Shown piece by piece: positions 36,201 to 48,727 of a stretch of 64,000 bases of DNA. Both the position numbers and the translations under genes were made by a program. This DNA comes from Thermoascus crustaceus (lineage: Eukaryota; Ascomycota; Eurotiomycetes; Eurotiales; Thermoascaceae): NCBI GenBank assembly GCA_001599835.1, contig BCIC01000003.1:3288474-3352473 (forward strand), written 5' to 3'. The first letter of the stretch is position 1. Every line of letters starts with the position of its first letter. Below the pieces are notes generated by a model, which was given only the letters and a program-made list of their open reading frames with translations, did no database searches and was not told the DNA's origin.

Positions 36201-36421
36201 AGATTGCACACGGCGTAGTCCTCCTTTTCTTTTTGAGTTCAACATGAAACAGGAAGCATACAGAATCGAAGAATCCACTCTCACATTTACCTATGATGTA
36301 CACACAGTATCTTCCTTTTCCATTAAGAGAGAACAGTGGAACGGAGCATTCTAATAGAAAGAGAGACCCAAAAAAATGTGAGTTCCTTTTCAAAGTGAAT
36401 TCATTCACATCCAAAACCACC
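33209..36421. other. Intergenic, 3.2 kb, possible small unknown ORF
   Basis: The CFEM promoter lies at the left. On the minus strand, frames at 34346-33915 and 34114-33575 contain a hydrophobic segment (VWTLQVVACLLVSISTSASLLLL) that could belong to a small membrane or secreted protein. No family, splice pattern or second indicator was found, so no gene is called. The section 35300-36420 is AT-rich with no signal recognised. Confidence 0.35.
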
Positions 36422-37750
36422 TCACTCGATAGACGGTATCAACGGCCGCAGCGCATATCCATAATCACCTCCATTAGGCGTCCTCAACAATGTATGGATA
36501 TGAAACTTGGCCGGCTCCTCATTCGTGAGGAACACCCCGGAATGGTGATCAAACTCAATGATAATCACCGGGCTCTGGATCCGATAGTAAAAGGGCTCCT
36601 TGTCCGTCTCAAACCCTCCGATCCACGAGAAATACGTCTCGTCTGCGAATGAGCGGACCTGCTCCAGCTTTATCCGGCGTGAACTCTCTGGCAGATAGAG
36701 CAAGTACTGCTCCACGATCTGCCACACGAGATTCTGCTGGGACGCATCCATGCCGGAGACAATCACTCCCTCGTACGGAACGACCCGATTATCGCGGTAC
36801 GCGCCGCACAAGTGTCGCTGGTCGTCGCGGTTCCATCGCCCCTCCTGCATGGCCGGGTCGCGCATCTGCTTGTAGATCTGGGCTTGTTGTTGCGATTGCG
36901 GGGGCAGACTCTGCATGAGCTGCAAGCCCAGTCTCTCCTCGACGTGGAGGATACGAGTTCCCGCGTAAGGGCCATCATCGATCTCGTTGGGCTCGGCGCC
37001 CGTGAACCAGGGGGAGATCACGATCTGTCGCTGTACCAGGAAGACATTCAGACAGAGATGGTGGCCGTAGAACGACCACCCCCAGGGCCGCTCCGTCGAG
37101 GGAGTCCCGAAGACGACGAAGTTGTATGAGAATTCGTTCATCACGGCGGGAGATTTCACCAGCTCACCGAGGAAATGGTTGATGCGCATCGCGGCGAGCG
37201 CTTTCTCGTATCCCTCCGGTGAGAGCGTCGCTGCAAGAACGGCCAGGATCGCGTCCCGCAGAGAGGAGTCCTCCAGATCGTCGAGCCGGAGGCCCTTGTC
37301 GCTCAAGAGGAACTCGGGGTTCGACCAGCTGCGCCATTCGGGTGAGTCGATGTGATAGAGGAGGGAGTCCCGCTGGGCGGGAGATGCTTTCGATAACACA
37401 GCCTGTGCGGCTGCTACGATCTTTTCGATCGGGAGGCCTTCGTCCTGGAGCTGGAAGAGGCCCGGTTTGATCTTTCCTAATAGTACATTAGTACGTTGTC
37501 AGACGTATCCCTGTCATGCAAGCAAGGAGAAGGGATAGAAACCATCACTCGTCACTCCCCTAAACGGCTCCTTGAAGAGTTTCCTCCAGTGCAGATACAG
37601 CCCGTACAGCCAGGGCGGGTTGTGCTTCGTGAGAAAGTCATGCGCATACTCACGCGCGTTCTGCCGGCACATGGTGGTGAAGCGCGGCGTGCTCAGGTCC
37701 GGGAGGTATTGACGGAATTCCCCTGACGGGGATGCTGACTTAGATGTCAT
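36422..37750 (-). CDS. DUF3500-family protein
   Basis: Exons 37750-37543 and 37476-36422 on the minus strand give 420 aa. The 67-bp intron (GTTTCT donor, TATTAG acceptor) joins in frame as TSD-GKIKPGLFQL. Features resembling the DUF3500 family: RDSLLYHIDSPEWRSWSNPEF near the start, the Trp-rich WGWSFYGHHLCLNVFLV, ISPWFTGAEPNEID, and the C-terminal block FSWIGG, YRIQSPVIIIEFDHHSGVF with TNEEPAKFHIHTLLRTPNGGDYG. The His-rich ends (YGHHLCLN, FDHHSG, KFHIHT) could bind a metal, which is inference only. No signal peptide is evident at the chosen start. No catalytic activity is established for the family to my knowledge. Confidence 0.85.
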
Positions 37751-39269
37751 GGCTACCTAAGGTACCTCCTCGGTACAGTGCCGTTAAATCCAGATGTAGC
37801 AGAATCCGATGTTATGTATGTAGAGCCTTGCTTGATATCACCAATCGCAAAAATATATAAAAAGTAAACAAGGACAAAACTTCACAAGATCTTATCCATT
37901 CTATTCTATCTCAAGTAAGCAAATCCAAGAGAAGAAAGAAGTATCGTACTTATAAATAAGTAATATTCACATTTCTATCGAAGGTATCACTCATTGATAG
38001 TGGGGAGCTCCCTCCCACATCAGTCCCCCAGTCCGGGGTAAATGATACTCCACCCGTTGAACGGTTCGGCTAGGTCGACGGGTAGCCCAGATGCGACACA
38101 CTTTATATCATGCGTGCTTGACCTCTCCGTTTCAGACCATATTGCGAATATAAGTACCGATAGAACTAACGATTTTATGGAAGCACCGGGGGGTTTCAAC
38201 TCGCGGAAAGGGATCGGAAGTTGAGGCTCCGTCCACTTTCGGTGGGGGGAGGGGCAAGGAGGGGCAGTGGGAGGAATGCGTGGGGAGTGTGGGGAAGGGC
38301 AACTCAGTCCGGATGCGAAATCTCGTACCGCATGAGTCTTGCCTGGGCTATGTAAGAATTTCTGGAAGAGAATGGATATGTATCCCTCGGCCATTGCACT
38401 GGCGCCTGTCATGACTCTACAGTCAGGAGACCGATAACTTAGATATCCCTTGTCTTATTTCGCTATTCGACTCTCTAATATAGATTTCTACAGGTAGCAT
38501 ACAGTGTAACCACTCGCCCCGTAGGCAATGTGGAACAAGCACTGATCAAACCCAAGAGAACCAAGGTTGCTCTTCCACTGCCAAACGGTCCGTCCACACA
38601 CGTCGTCGACAATGGATAGAAAAAGCTTCGGCCTCTGACCTCGTAGATTGACAGAACAGCGACAAGAAGATTCGATCAAGGGCCGAGATTTCGAACATGA
38701 TTTTAAAACATATGAGGAAATTGAGCAAAACAGGTAGCCACCAGACGCTTGTACCCGTGGTATCGCTTCGATAAGATAAGAAAACAGCATAGACAAACCC
38801 TTCACAATTGGAGACACAGCCATGATGGGAAAAGAAAAAAAGGAAATTTTCCAACGCATTTTATTTCTCAAACAAGAAGACTTTTCAGCCCTAAGCCGCC
38901 CCCAGCATGACTCCAACATTTCCGTTATTAGATCCCATCCGGCGCAAACAAAGCACCATAAGAAAAGAAAATTCGTTACTCTCGTCGCATTTCTGCTTCT
39001 TTTTTATCCATCCCAAAGGACACACATAGAGCCAAAGGTAGGTCATATGTCGCTGATATCATACCCCTGAGGCATACTCTTTGTTATTAACACAGGCTTC
39101 GCGAAAGGTAAATTTTTGCGTTTCATCCGGAGCACATAATCGTATCTTTTTTTCCAGGCGCCAGACAATCATCAAGAGACTAGGCTGCGTGCCCATTTCA
39201 GATATTCGTTATTCGTCACTGGTTCTGTCTGAATTCTCCATGGAGAAAGAGAGAATAGGAGTGACGCAT
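37751..39269. other. Intergenic
   Basis: DUF3500 promoter at the left and 3' flank of the acidic-protein gene at the right. Open frames at 38020-38412 and 38488-38919 (minus) have no motif. No gene is supported. Confidence 0.45.
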
Positions 39270-41323
39270 TCAAAAGGGAAGATGAGTCCTTCTGTGTGCG
39301 TCCATAAGTTTCCGTCGGACCGCCTCGCCGCCAGCATAATTGCTGGCTTTGCGCTTCCGCGTTGGAGTTCTGGGGTCAGCATGTCTGGAATGCCTGAACA
39401 CACTGGCAGGCCTGGATGGAGAGTTGGCTGGCATGAACTCCCGATGCTGTGGCAGTCGGATCAATGTCTGGTATCGGTTGTGGTTACGACGGAATGCAGT
39501 AACGATACCCTTGTCAAGGTGGTTCAGGAAACGCTCCTCGTTGCTGCTCTGGTGTGATTCAGCGGCACGGTTTGGCGTGGGAGTGCCGGCACCTTGCATC
39601 GGTGAGGTTAGGCCCTCGTCATCGAAAGCTTTATCCGTCTCTTCGTCGGACGAGCCATTTCCAAAGTCGATAAAATCATCGACATTCAATGCAGCCTCGC
39701 CATCGTCATCATCATCCTCTTCGAAGGAGCTATCGACCGCGAAGTCACGGGAAGGATAGAATGCCTCAGGCGGACCCATGACCTGGCCACCGGGGGTGGC
39801 ATCATTTCCCAAAGCCGTCATCATCAGGTTGGCACCGGAGCTCAGCATTGGGCTCATGTCGGGACGGCCCGGTGAGGCAATGGGATCTGTATCACTTTCA
39901 TCGACCAGGTGCATGGTCGTGGCACGAGGACTGTTATTGGCAGTGCCGCTGAGACTGTTTGTAGCTGACTCGAGCCAGTCATGGCGGGAGGATGCATAAG
40001 CTGGAATTATGACAAGATGCTTTCCAGTGCAATCGACAAGGGCAACTGGTTTGTTCGGATCCGCAATGAAAGTGCCCATGACCGGTCCTCGTCGGCGAGG
40101 AGGAACCGGCCGCCGGTTGTTCCCATCGCCTGTGGCAGGCAGCGAGGCCGTAGAGTCTCGACGGAGGATGGAGCGTGGGTGAGTAATGGTCGCGGGAGGA
40201 GGAAGGTCCTCGTCTGTCGTTTCACCATCATCGGCTAGAGGGGGTCAGCAAGGATGAGAGACTGCACGCAAGTTCTATACATACTCTCGTAACCACTGGA
40301 TTCGTCAGATATAGCATCGGACTCCGCATGGTAAATGTTGCCAGTGTGGCCAAAGTCAAGCTCCCCAAAGACATCATCGTAATGCAGACTTGGACCGCTA
40401 AACGGGTCGTGGTCATTCTCAATCATGCGACGAAGTTGAGGGTCAAGACTGTCTTGCTGCAAGAAATCACTGGGGATGTCGTCGTAGCTGCTGATCGTAG
40501 GTGTCTGGTCACTGTCAGATGACGAGGATGACGAGTCAGACTCCTCAAAGTGGACACGTCGCTGGGCAGGTGTGTCCACAGCTTCACTGGCCATGTCAGT
40601 CTCTCCAAATGTCTCCAGTGTGCTGTATAGTTGGTCTTCATCAAAGAATGACGCTGTGGAGAACAAAAGATTATCATCAATAGTGTCTAGGCCAACCCAT
40701 TCATCCGCATCTGGAGCATCAGAAACCTCCAGGAGACTACCCAGGTTGTGCTCATTCTCAGACTCTACAATCATCTGTTCTTCCAGTTTTTCCACGTCCT
40801 GCTCTTCATCGTCGGCGTCAGTGATATCATCAACTGCTCCATACCCGTCATCAGAGCTGTCCTCAGCACTGCTCTGCTGGCCCTCGTAGCCGTCGTCGAG
40901 ATCATCTGCAAACCTCATCTTCTTTCTTCCCGCGAGAGGTGAGCCAGTCTTGCGCCCCGCCTTACGGCCTTTGTCTTTGCTGCTACCATAAGACGGGGCA
41001 CTTTCTGCTGACTGGCCCTCCTCCTCGTCATCAGCATCTTCGGATTCATCCTCATCACCGCTGAACCCTTCAACGGCAGAGACAGAAGAAATACTGGAGT
41101 CCGAGGAGATTGACGGCTTTCGCTTTCTGTTTTCATTCAGATGACCCAGAGTGACACCCTTTGATTTGGTCGGGGTCCGGTTCACACTCGTACCCGGACT
41201 TGCGCTGGCATATGCCGTCGAATTGGAGGCGCGGGGAGTGTCAGGAGTTGAACTGCGCATGCGGCTGTTCTTTGATGCATTCTTAGGCGAATGCCTTGGG
41301 GATTGGGAATTGGAGTGTGGCAT
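39270..41323 (-). CDS. Acidic, largely disordered protein, probably nuclear, unknown function
   Basis: Exons 41323-40285 and 40234-39270 on the minus strand give 667 aa. The 50-bp intron has GTATGT and CTCTAG ends and an in-phase junction (GYE-TDDGETTDED). The protein is dominated by Ser, Asp and Glu runs (for example ESEDADDEEEGQSAE, FEEDDDDDGEAALN) with basic clusters that may serve as nuclear signals (ENRKRKPS, RKKMRF, PTRKRKAS, VRRKLMDAHRR). Two better-ordered patches are SYDDIPSDFLQQDSLDPQLRRM and MGTFIADPNKPVALVDCTGKHLVIIPAYA. The second looks like a conserved core. No membrane segment or known catalytic motif is present. A chromatin or transcription role would fit the composition but is not shown. 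Confidence 0.82.
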
Positions 41324-43700
41324 CGCGATAGGCCAATTTGTTTCGTGTTCGTTGTTGTGTTGGTGATGAAGATGTTTTTGAGTTGCGGGTTCGTGTCAAG
41401 GTTTTCCCAGGTGGATATCTGATGCAACAGATGCAACTCCGGAGGCGGGATTCACAGAACAGATATGGAGATCGAGATGGAGTCGAAGGATTCTGATGAA
41501 CCAGGAGGGGCTGTTACAGGTGGATGATCGAATATGCGGCGGAGAGACGAGGGGAGAGAGGGGGAAGACTTTTTTCCTTTCACCACAAAACACCTCAAGT
41601 CCTTCAAGCCAGGACATCAAAGTGCTTCTTCAGTGATCGTACTCAGGGGCAATTTCGACGTGCCGAGCAAGCGTCGAAAGAGGAGCAGATATCGTCAAGA
41701 ACAATTGAAATACTCGTGAGCTGTCGGACTGGGGAGCGTGCCGCGGGCAAGCCCCCCAGTGAGTAGTTTACAGCTCGACGAAAGCCATTAGGCACACCTT
41801 CTCGACGATATCTGGGCAATGAAGTCTCTGAGAGTCTCTGGAAAAGCCAAAAAAGGGAATCAGCGTGGGGTGCGAGTGAGCAGCGGAGCTGTTGTCTGAA
41901 GAGGAAAAGAAAAGGAAGAAGAGGGAGAAGAGGCTCCTTTCGACTCGGCGCCAGGAAGCATCCGACGAGGCTGCAGCAGCGCCGGGCCGTTTTTGCGAGC
42001 GAGGTGGGGTCGGCCGTCCCGGGCGAGACGCTGTCTCCCATTTGCCCTCTCCACTCACCGCATCTTCTCGCCAGTCAGAGCCCTTTTCTGCATCCCAGGT
42101 ACGGAACAGACGTCTCCTTCAGACTCCAGTGCCATGATATGATGTTTGGAGCTGACCGCCGTCCAGCATGTCTGGAAGTCTGTTCTGCTCCTTACCTCCC
42201 GCCATTCGCAGAACACTCCCCCCTCCGTCTCAGGCATCCTGCTCCAGAGGCGCGCTATCGAATCGGCCATGTACATGGGGACGGACTACGCAAGGCGTTT
42301 ACTTGCCAGCGCAGAGGTACATGAGGTCAAGTGCACCGCTGACCCGCTGTCTATGACTCGAGTAGGAATAGCTACTTGTCATTGCTCATTACTTACGTCT
42401 CTAGTCGTAGGTAGCTCCTCCGAAGCATCTATCTCCGGCCCTGCCTAGCAAACAACGGGCAAAGCACCAGATCAACTGTCCCCGCCAGGCTCGTGCTGCA
42501 AGTGCAGGTTGCAACCCACCGGAAGGCCAGACGAAACTACCCCTCGCGATGCCCGGAGCACTTACGGCCCCGTGCAGGCTGCACGAGTCCGTTTACCTGC
42601 CCTGGCGATGTTCATCGACAAGCAGACATGTTCATTGTCGTTGCTGGCATTGGCTGCGCCACAGGCATCACGACTGACAGAGTACTGTAGATCTGGCCTT
42701 TTAAGTTCTGCCTCTCCAATCGTGGCAATCGCTCTCTGGCCCCGCGGCAACTTAGCCTCTTGATAGTTGATACCACATCCGAGTCTGCTGGGAAACGGCC
42801 GGGTGAGATGCCAGTCTAGCCTCCGTCGAAGAGGATTGGCAAAACAATGAGGATCCCGATGACGTCTGATTCTTTGAGGGGTCATCAAATTTGCCTACTG
42901 CTGAGGGGCCGACCGGGTCTGGGACCTATGCGTAGGCCACTTCGCGTCTTCTTCAGGGAAACTTGTAGCTATGCTAAATTCTAATCATACGACTTCCTCA
43001 CACTGTGACTGGCTGCAAGCTGACATTTTCTCCATTCTGCCTCGGTGAGGCGCCAACCGTATTGCTCGAAAATGGGTCTTTTCTGCTTTCTCTTTCTTTT
43101 TTTGCCTTCTTTCTTTCTCGCGGGCCCCGCCCTTCCATGCAATTTTTTACTCCGCAACGATTTCTTTGCACCTTTTAGTGCGGCCTGTGGGGTTTTCGCT
43201 TACTTCACGATCTGCACAAGGGATGCTTGGCGAGCCAAGACTGGTCAGGTGGCAATGCAGGCCCTAGCGTGGCCTCATTGGTCAATGGGTGCCTCCTGCA
43301 CTGCACGTTGGCCGTCAATGCAGATTTTCGATATCACGGTCGTGGGAATCTCATGCACAGTGCGATGCCAGGCGCCGCCGGTTTTCGAGCGTCTTGAAGG
43401 CTCAGGAATGTCGTGCAGCGACGGTGATTCATGACTCTTTTCCAGAATGCCTGCTCGAGCGCGTGCCCCAAAATTAGCTTCCATCGTCACAAATCGGCCC
43501 CGTTTTTCTGGGCCGTCGACGGTCCAACGATTCTCAACCATGGCGCGCGTAGCTCTAGGTTCCCAACTAATAATCACAGATGGACAAGTGGCCTGTATGC
43601 CGCTCAATCCGGAAGGGTATCAATAACAACATACGCACATCTGCGATCCGATGAACACCCCAACGTTTATACACGGTTGAACCCTTCGGGTACCGTTGAT
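41324..43700. other. Intergenic, 2.4 kb
   Basis: GC-rich DNA upstream of the acidic-protein gene, with purine-rich sections (41530-41570, 41890-41940) on the plus strand, which are pyrimidine-rich on the transcribed minus strand and fit a leader or promoter. A possible small secreted ORF starting at 43072 (MGLFCFLFLFLPSFFLAG) lacks any support beyond a hydrophobic start. No gene called. Confidence 0.4.
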
Positions 43701-45239
43701 CTAGGTTCCCGGATAAGGTTCTATTTTGTCAGGCTTTTTCCGGATCGTTCTGCGCCGAGATGAGGTACTGGGCTGGGCCGGTGGGGACGACAAGGAAGGA
43801 TGGTCATCCTCCCTCTTTCCCTCTTCTTCCGCCGCAGCGAGGGCCGCCTCCCGTGCCTGTTGTGCCTCCTGGACGCCTTCGCGGACCTCTTCGATGGCCG
43901 CACCTGGAGGGGCCGTAGTGGTGAGCGTCTTAGTAGCCCGGATCTGCTCCGTGGATTCTGCGTTCATTTTGGCGATTTCCTCCTCTGTCACGAGCCGCTC
44001 CTTTTCCAGACGGACCTCACGCCCGCGCTTGTGACAGTACCAGAGGACGAAGAGAAGGACTGGTCGAACACATGTCAGTGCTGACAAACAGAGTACAGAC
44101 TAAGTTGTAATGATATGCAGAAAGTTTGGATGCAGGGTGCCAGTTGGCACTTACTGAACAATGCCAAAGACCACAGGACGTTCATGCCCATGATCGCCGG
44201 GAATCTGGCTCTCAAAAAGGCAACAATTGACCGCAGCATTCCCACGATAGCGGTTGGTTTTCCAACCAACTCCTTCAGGTTGGGTGTCTTGAAGCCCATT
44301 TTTCTTGCCGCCGCCGCCGCCTTGCCCACGTTTTCCATATTGACCCCGCTTGTTTCGGCCTTCTCCGCTGCAGCGGCGAGAAGTTCAGGCCCCAAGGTGT
44401 CCGTCACCTGGTCAGGGAGCTGTTTGACCAGCTTCTTGAGGAAGCCTGGGAGGTCGTTGTAGGTCTGCTGTAGCTGCTTGTGGCCGTTGGTCAAGAGCGA
44501 CTCGAGGTCGTGATAGGCAGTAGGCACGCCGTCGATCAGATCCTTGAGGACCAGGTTGAATCTGCGCAGTAGCTCCCGCGTCTCGTCACTGATGGAGAAG
44601 ACTCTGTTATTCTCAGCAGCCAGGTTAAGCCGCTCCAAGACCTCCGTTATGTCTCGTGCTTCCTGTTCTGCCTCCTGGTCGTCCTCGACGCCTGCATGTG
44701 TCAGCTGGGCACCAGGAGTGTTCAGTCTTTCAGAGACGTTTGAGACTCTTGGAGTAACTGCTTCTGAATTCTATTTACGCAGTCGTGGATCAGTAACTGG
44801 CGATGACAGAGGCAATGCAGATAGCTGAACCTACCTTTTCCCTACTATCTACAGACTTCTTCCACATCCAACTCCACGGCCTCGTCTTCTTGGTCACCTT
44901 TTCTGCCCCTCCACGGCTATCCTGCTCTGCGACTCTCTCCGCGACTCCAGGTCTACTACCTCTTACTCTCTCATCTCCCTCGTCACCCTTTCCCTTTTCT
45001 CCCACTGCCACATCCTCGGTAGGCGACACAGGCAGTGGGATGTCCTGCGCCTCGACCTGCGCATCTCTCCCCACCGGTGGTGTGGAGCCATCCTTTGAGT
45101 CACCCTCCGCGGGCTGAGAGACAACACGCCGCAGGAATGCCTCATCCTCATCGGTCAGGACCGGGACCTGGGTCTTGCTGGTGCGGGAGAAGCGTGTCTG
45201 CGCCTTAGCTCTGATGTGGTTGAAGTATTGCATCGCCAT
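43701..45239 (-). CDS. Unknown protein with a central helical domain and one membrane segment
   Basis: Exons 45239-44835, 44770-44155 and 44059-43701 on the minus strand give 459 aa. All introns (64 and 95 bp) are GT-AG and keep the frame. The ATG at 45239 (MAMQYFNHIRAKAQTR) was preferred to an upstream in-frame ATG at 45419, whose extension looks like leader sequence. Residues 1-150 are charged and low-complexity. About 180-300 is an amphipathic helical region (ETRELLRRFNLVLKDLIDGVP, LPGFLKKLVKQLPDQV). A hydrophobic stretch spanning the last splice site (VLWSLALF-ILLFVLWYCHKRG) is a likely membrane helix. The C-terminal tail is a charged coiled coil (LEKERLVTEEEIAKM) ending in basic residues. 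No family is recognised and no function is proposed. Confidence 0.82.
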
Positions 45240-46946
45240 GGTAGCGATTGAAGAATATATCGTTGTAAGAGATACTGAGAACAATAAGATGATCAGAGAT
45301 GTAAGAAGGGCTACGGAGATGATAAGTTGAAGGAATGTGATACAGGTGCTTAGGTACCTAGGTAGGTAGCTAGGCATCCGCGATAGGCACTCGACAAGAC
45401 CCGCGCAGACATAACCCAAGGGGTATCACTATCAAGCAAATACTTATCGAATGAAGATAGGATCTCAATAACTACCTCCTAGGTAACTAGGTAACGATCA
45501 AGAGTGGAGAAAAAGAGAATGAGAGCTAGGAAAGGTGACTCATTGTCAATAACCCCCCTCTCTCTCTCCCCTCCCCATGGGAGTGACGAGATGATATTAG
45601 CCTATGGGATTGGAGGGGTTCGTCCCAGCCACCTGACCGCATGCGTACCCCGTTGCACAGCCACAGGATCCGATCCGTCATCTGGGCCCGTGACTCCACC
45701 GTGTCCGATTGGGTAATTTCCACTGCCGATCCCATACCTATCTACCACACGATCTGTGACGCAAACGCACACACATCAGCATGCACAAGGATGGAGTACA
45801 GTATGGAGTACAAAAAGAAAATACAGATAGATTATTCCCCATCAGTCTGGGGTCTACAGTACAGTACAGTATCGTAGTTCGACTTCCCAGCATTTCGGTC
45901 GAAGTGGAGAGAGCTTGCTTCTCCATGTATTAATACCTCTCCCTCTCCGGGCCCAATGTAGACTAGATTAGATCGATTAGGTTAGGTAGAGTTGGGAAAA
46001 AAAAGACTCAATATGGATGCTTACTTGCTTGCTGCCTTGAAAAGTTTGGGTTTTTTTTTCCAGCAAAATCACCTCGTGCATGGATATCTCAAGCGAGCAA
46101 GAAAGTCTTGCAACGACACAGGTAGGCGTGATAAGATAGATAGGAGGTACATATACACATACATCCCTCTTTCTCTATATCTCTGCATTGCAAACGTATT
46201 GTTATCTAGAAATAAGTCTAGAAAGACATCCACACATCCACCTTGGTTGGAATTAAAAAAAAATCCCACAGATATGCATTCCCCCCCCCCCCCCCGCCTC
46301 CGCCCCAGTCCTCCTACCTAGGTAGCTAGACCGAAATCGATCTTTCTCTCTTTCTCTCCCTCTCCATCATCGAGCATATGCCTGACCGGCTTCGTTTCGT
46401 GCCTGCCTGTCGCTCCGGAGTTCAAGGCAGGGGCCAAATAAATACCCGGGTCATAGTCCTCTCTATACGCGACCTTCGTAGAAAGCTGTACGGACGACAT
46501 CTGGCGAGCTCGCAATGTCTATAAATACCCTCACCACCCAAAGGTTCCGGTTTGGAATTTTCCTCCTCCCATTTGCCTGCTTGCCTCCCGTTACCGCGGG
46601 CCCAGTTCTGAACTCCAGGAAAAGAAAAACAAAGACACAAACACCTCCATACCAGAATTCCAGAGAAAAGACTAGGAAGACTGCTTTGCCCCGGGATGGC
46701 GAATTAAATGCAGTTAGGTACCCAACAATGACAACGACATTAGAACAAAAGTCACCCGTCTAGAAATGCGAGGGGCGACGAAGAAAAACCGGGACTGAGG
46801 AAAACAAGGACAAACAGCGCACAGCGCGCACGATGCAACCATGCATGAGATCAGAGCAGAAAAAACTTTGAGATGATGATGACGAGGAAACGAGGAAATT
46901 CTAAATGAGTTTTGCGTTTGTTTATCTTAGATCAGGGCAGGCCAGG
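45240..46946. other. Intergenic with dense short repeats
   Basis: 1.7 kb without a supportable gene. It contains TAGGTACCTAGGTAGGTAGCTAGG-type repeats (45350-45375, 45470-45495, 46310-46330), a GTACAGTACAGT run (45850-45870), a C15 tract (46281-46295) and T or A runs. Confidence 0.5.
46281..46295. repeat. C15 homopolymer
   Basis: Fifteen consecutive C in intergenic DNA. Confidence 0.9.
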
Positions 46947-48133
46947 TCACTCGTTATAATGGTAGACCTGATGCAGAACGTTAGCATTCATTAAAAACCC
47001 AGTGAAATAAAGATGGAAGGACTGACAAAGTAATTCGGCAATCCGAACAACGAATATCCTAACCGCCTCGCCATCTTGGCAAACCCTTCCGTCTCGACCA
47101 TGTGGTAGAACGGGAACGGCGGGAACATGGCGCCATCCCGGTGCACCTCCGCCTTCACCATCAGCGCTGTGCCGCCGACACCGTCGAGCGGGACGATCTT
47201 CCTGGGATCGGGGTTCGATTCCTTGTCTGCCATGTAGGCCATCAGCGCGCGGTACGTCGGCATCTCTGCGTAGCCCTCGAGCAGGATCTCGTCGGGACCC
47301 ATCTTGGCCGCCATCTCCAGCGCGGTGTCACTGTCCCTCCACGAGTTGTAGTCGTAAGGGCGGGTGTCCATCTTCTTGGTGTCCGTGTTGTAGTATCGCT
47401 GGTAGCAATTGGGCACGATGACGGCGCGGTTGTGGCTGGCCAGGTCTTCGATCAGGGTGTGCGGCGTCTCGATGATATCCGCGTCGAGCCAGAGCACCCA
47501 CGAAGTCGCGGGCCCCAGGGTCGTGAAGAGCAGGGAATTGCGGGCGCGGCTCATCGACTCGCGGCGGATCTTCTGGTTCTCTATCTTGTGCCGTTCCTTC
47601 TCGTCCTGGGAGAGGATGGGCGGGTCGAAATCCTGTCGGAGGATGGTGACGCTCGCGAATCGGTTGTCAATGGGGCCAGATTGGGTTTTTGCAATGGCCG
47701 CCTGCAAGGCAGAGGTGGCCGCATTTCCCTCCTTGTTCTTGGGGATGATGAACCCCAGCGAAATGAGCTCGTGTGGGTAGGTCAGGCGGACCAGGTTGTC
47801 CCAGTATTCCTGGTAGAAGCGTGCCAGCGGTGTCAAGATCAGCACACGTTCACCGTTTTCTGCAGGGTTTGCCGTCGCAGTCAGATTGTTTAGCCTGTAG
47901 TGCACTACTGGCGGAGGCGCCTTCTGTCCATTGCGGCGAATCTGCTGCTTTTTGAAGAACGGTTTTGTGGGAGGAGAGAGAGGGTTCTCGGCGGCATCTT
48001 CGTGCCTTGAATGGAACGACAAGGACGTGGAGGAGGACGGAGAGAGCAGAAAAAAGAGGAAACCGAAAGAGAGGAGGGCGGCGAGGAGGATCGTGACAGG
48101 ACTTGTCCGTCGCATGGAGCGTGGAACGGCCAT
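46947..48133 (-). CDS. mnn9: Mannan polymerase subunit, Mnn9/Van1/Anp1 family (most Mnn9-like)
   Basis: Golgi GT62 alpha-mannosyltransferase that elongates the N-glycan outer chain or mannan backbone as part of the M-Pol complexes. Exons 48133-47027 and 46967-46947 on the minus strand give 375 aa. The start at 48133 has the context ACCATGGCC. It is a type II membrane protein: a short basic tail (MAVPRSMRRTS), one membrane anchor (about 11-31), then a luminal catalytic domain with VLILTPLARFYQEYWDN, RARNSLLFTTLGP and the DxD-type WLDADI (217-219). It continues through DEILLEGYAEMPTYR, LDGVGGTALMVKAEVHRDGA, FPPFPFYHMVETEGFAKMA. The last exon encodes only VYHYNE, the usual family end. The short length favours Mnn9 over the longer Anp1 and Van1, but the paralogue should be confirmed by phylogeny. 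Confidence 0.92.
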
Positions 48134-48727
48134 GGTGGCCGGTTGAATCAAACGGTTAGGCCGATCTGAGGTTTCAGGTAGAGAGATGTACTAGATCGAT
48201 CGAGCGACTCGTTACCTGGCAAATTGGCACTGAGTGAGGAGTGGAGAGGACATAGCTGGGACGGAGGAGCAAAAAAGGAGAAAAGGGGCGAATGTCCAGA
48301 AGGAGACGGAAGCAGAAAGTAGGAGAGGAGAGGCGAGGAGAGCGAGAGCGCTCGTCGTAGACCGAATGGGGATGTCGTGAGGCCGAGATCGAGATTGACG
48401 TTCGCAGCGCCGGAAAAGGAGACGGAGCCGCAGGGGGCCGGACACGCAACACCGGGGCTGCTTGTCGCAGACAAGAGGCCAGCAAAGAGATTCTTAGCTG
48501 CTCCCTTGTTGAGTATCCTGTCAATTCTCCGCTTTTCCCATGTTCTGCCTTAATGTGAAGGCTCGAGGACACTTTTCTCACCAGTCTATGTACAGAACGT
48601 ATCTTTTTTAGCGACAGAGCTCAATGCGGAGACATCCCAAAAATCACATATAGATCCCATTGTCTATGTACAGTACAAACCCAGTCTCGTCTATAGATAC
48701 AATTCTAAAATGTCCATCTCTTGCAGT
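48134..48727. other. Intergenic, mnn9 promoter and carrier 3' flank
   Basis: About 0.6 kb between two minus-strand genes. The part nearest mnn9 is pyrimidine-rich on the transcribed strand (48240-48340), as expected for a fungal leader. Nothing else seen. Confidence 0.5.

Noticed and set aside
43072..43434. Small secreted-like ORF (hydrophobic start)
   Set aside because: Only the hydrophobic start is suggestive. The rest is random-looking and has no regulatory or family support.
47102..47893. 263-codon plus-strand open frame
   Set aside because: Complement of the Mnn9-like catalytic domain. Val/Arg/Gly-rich shadow.
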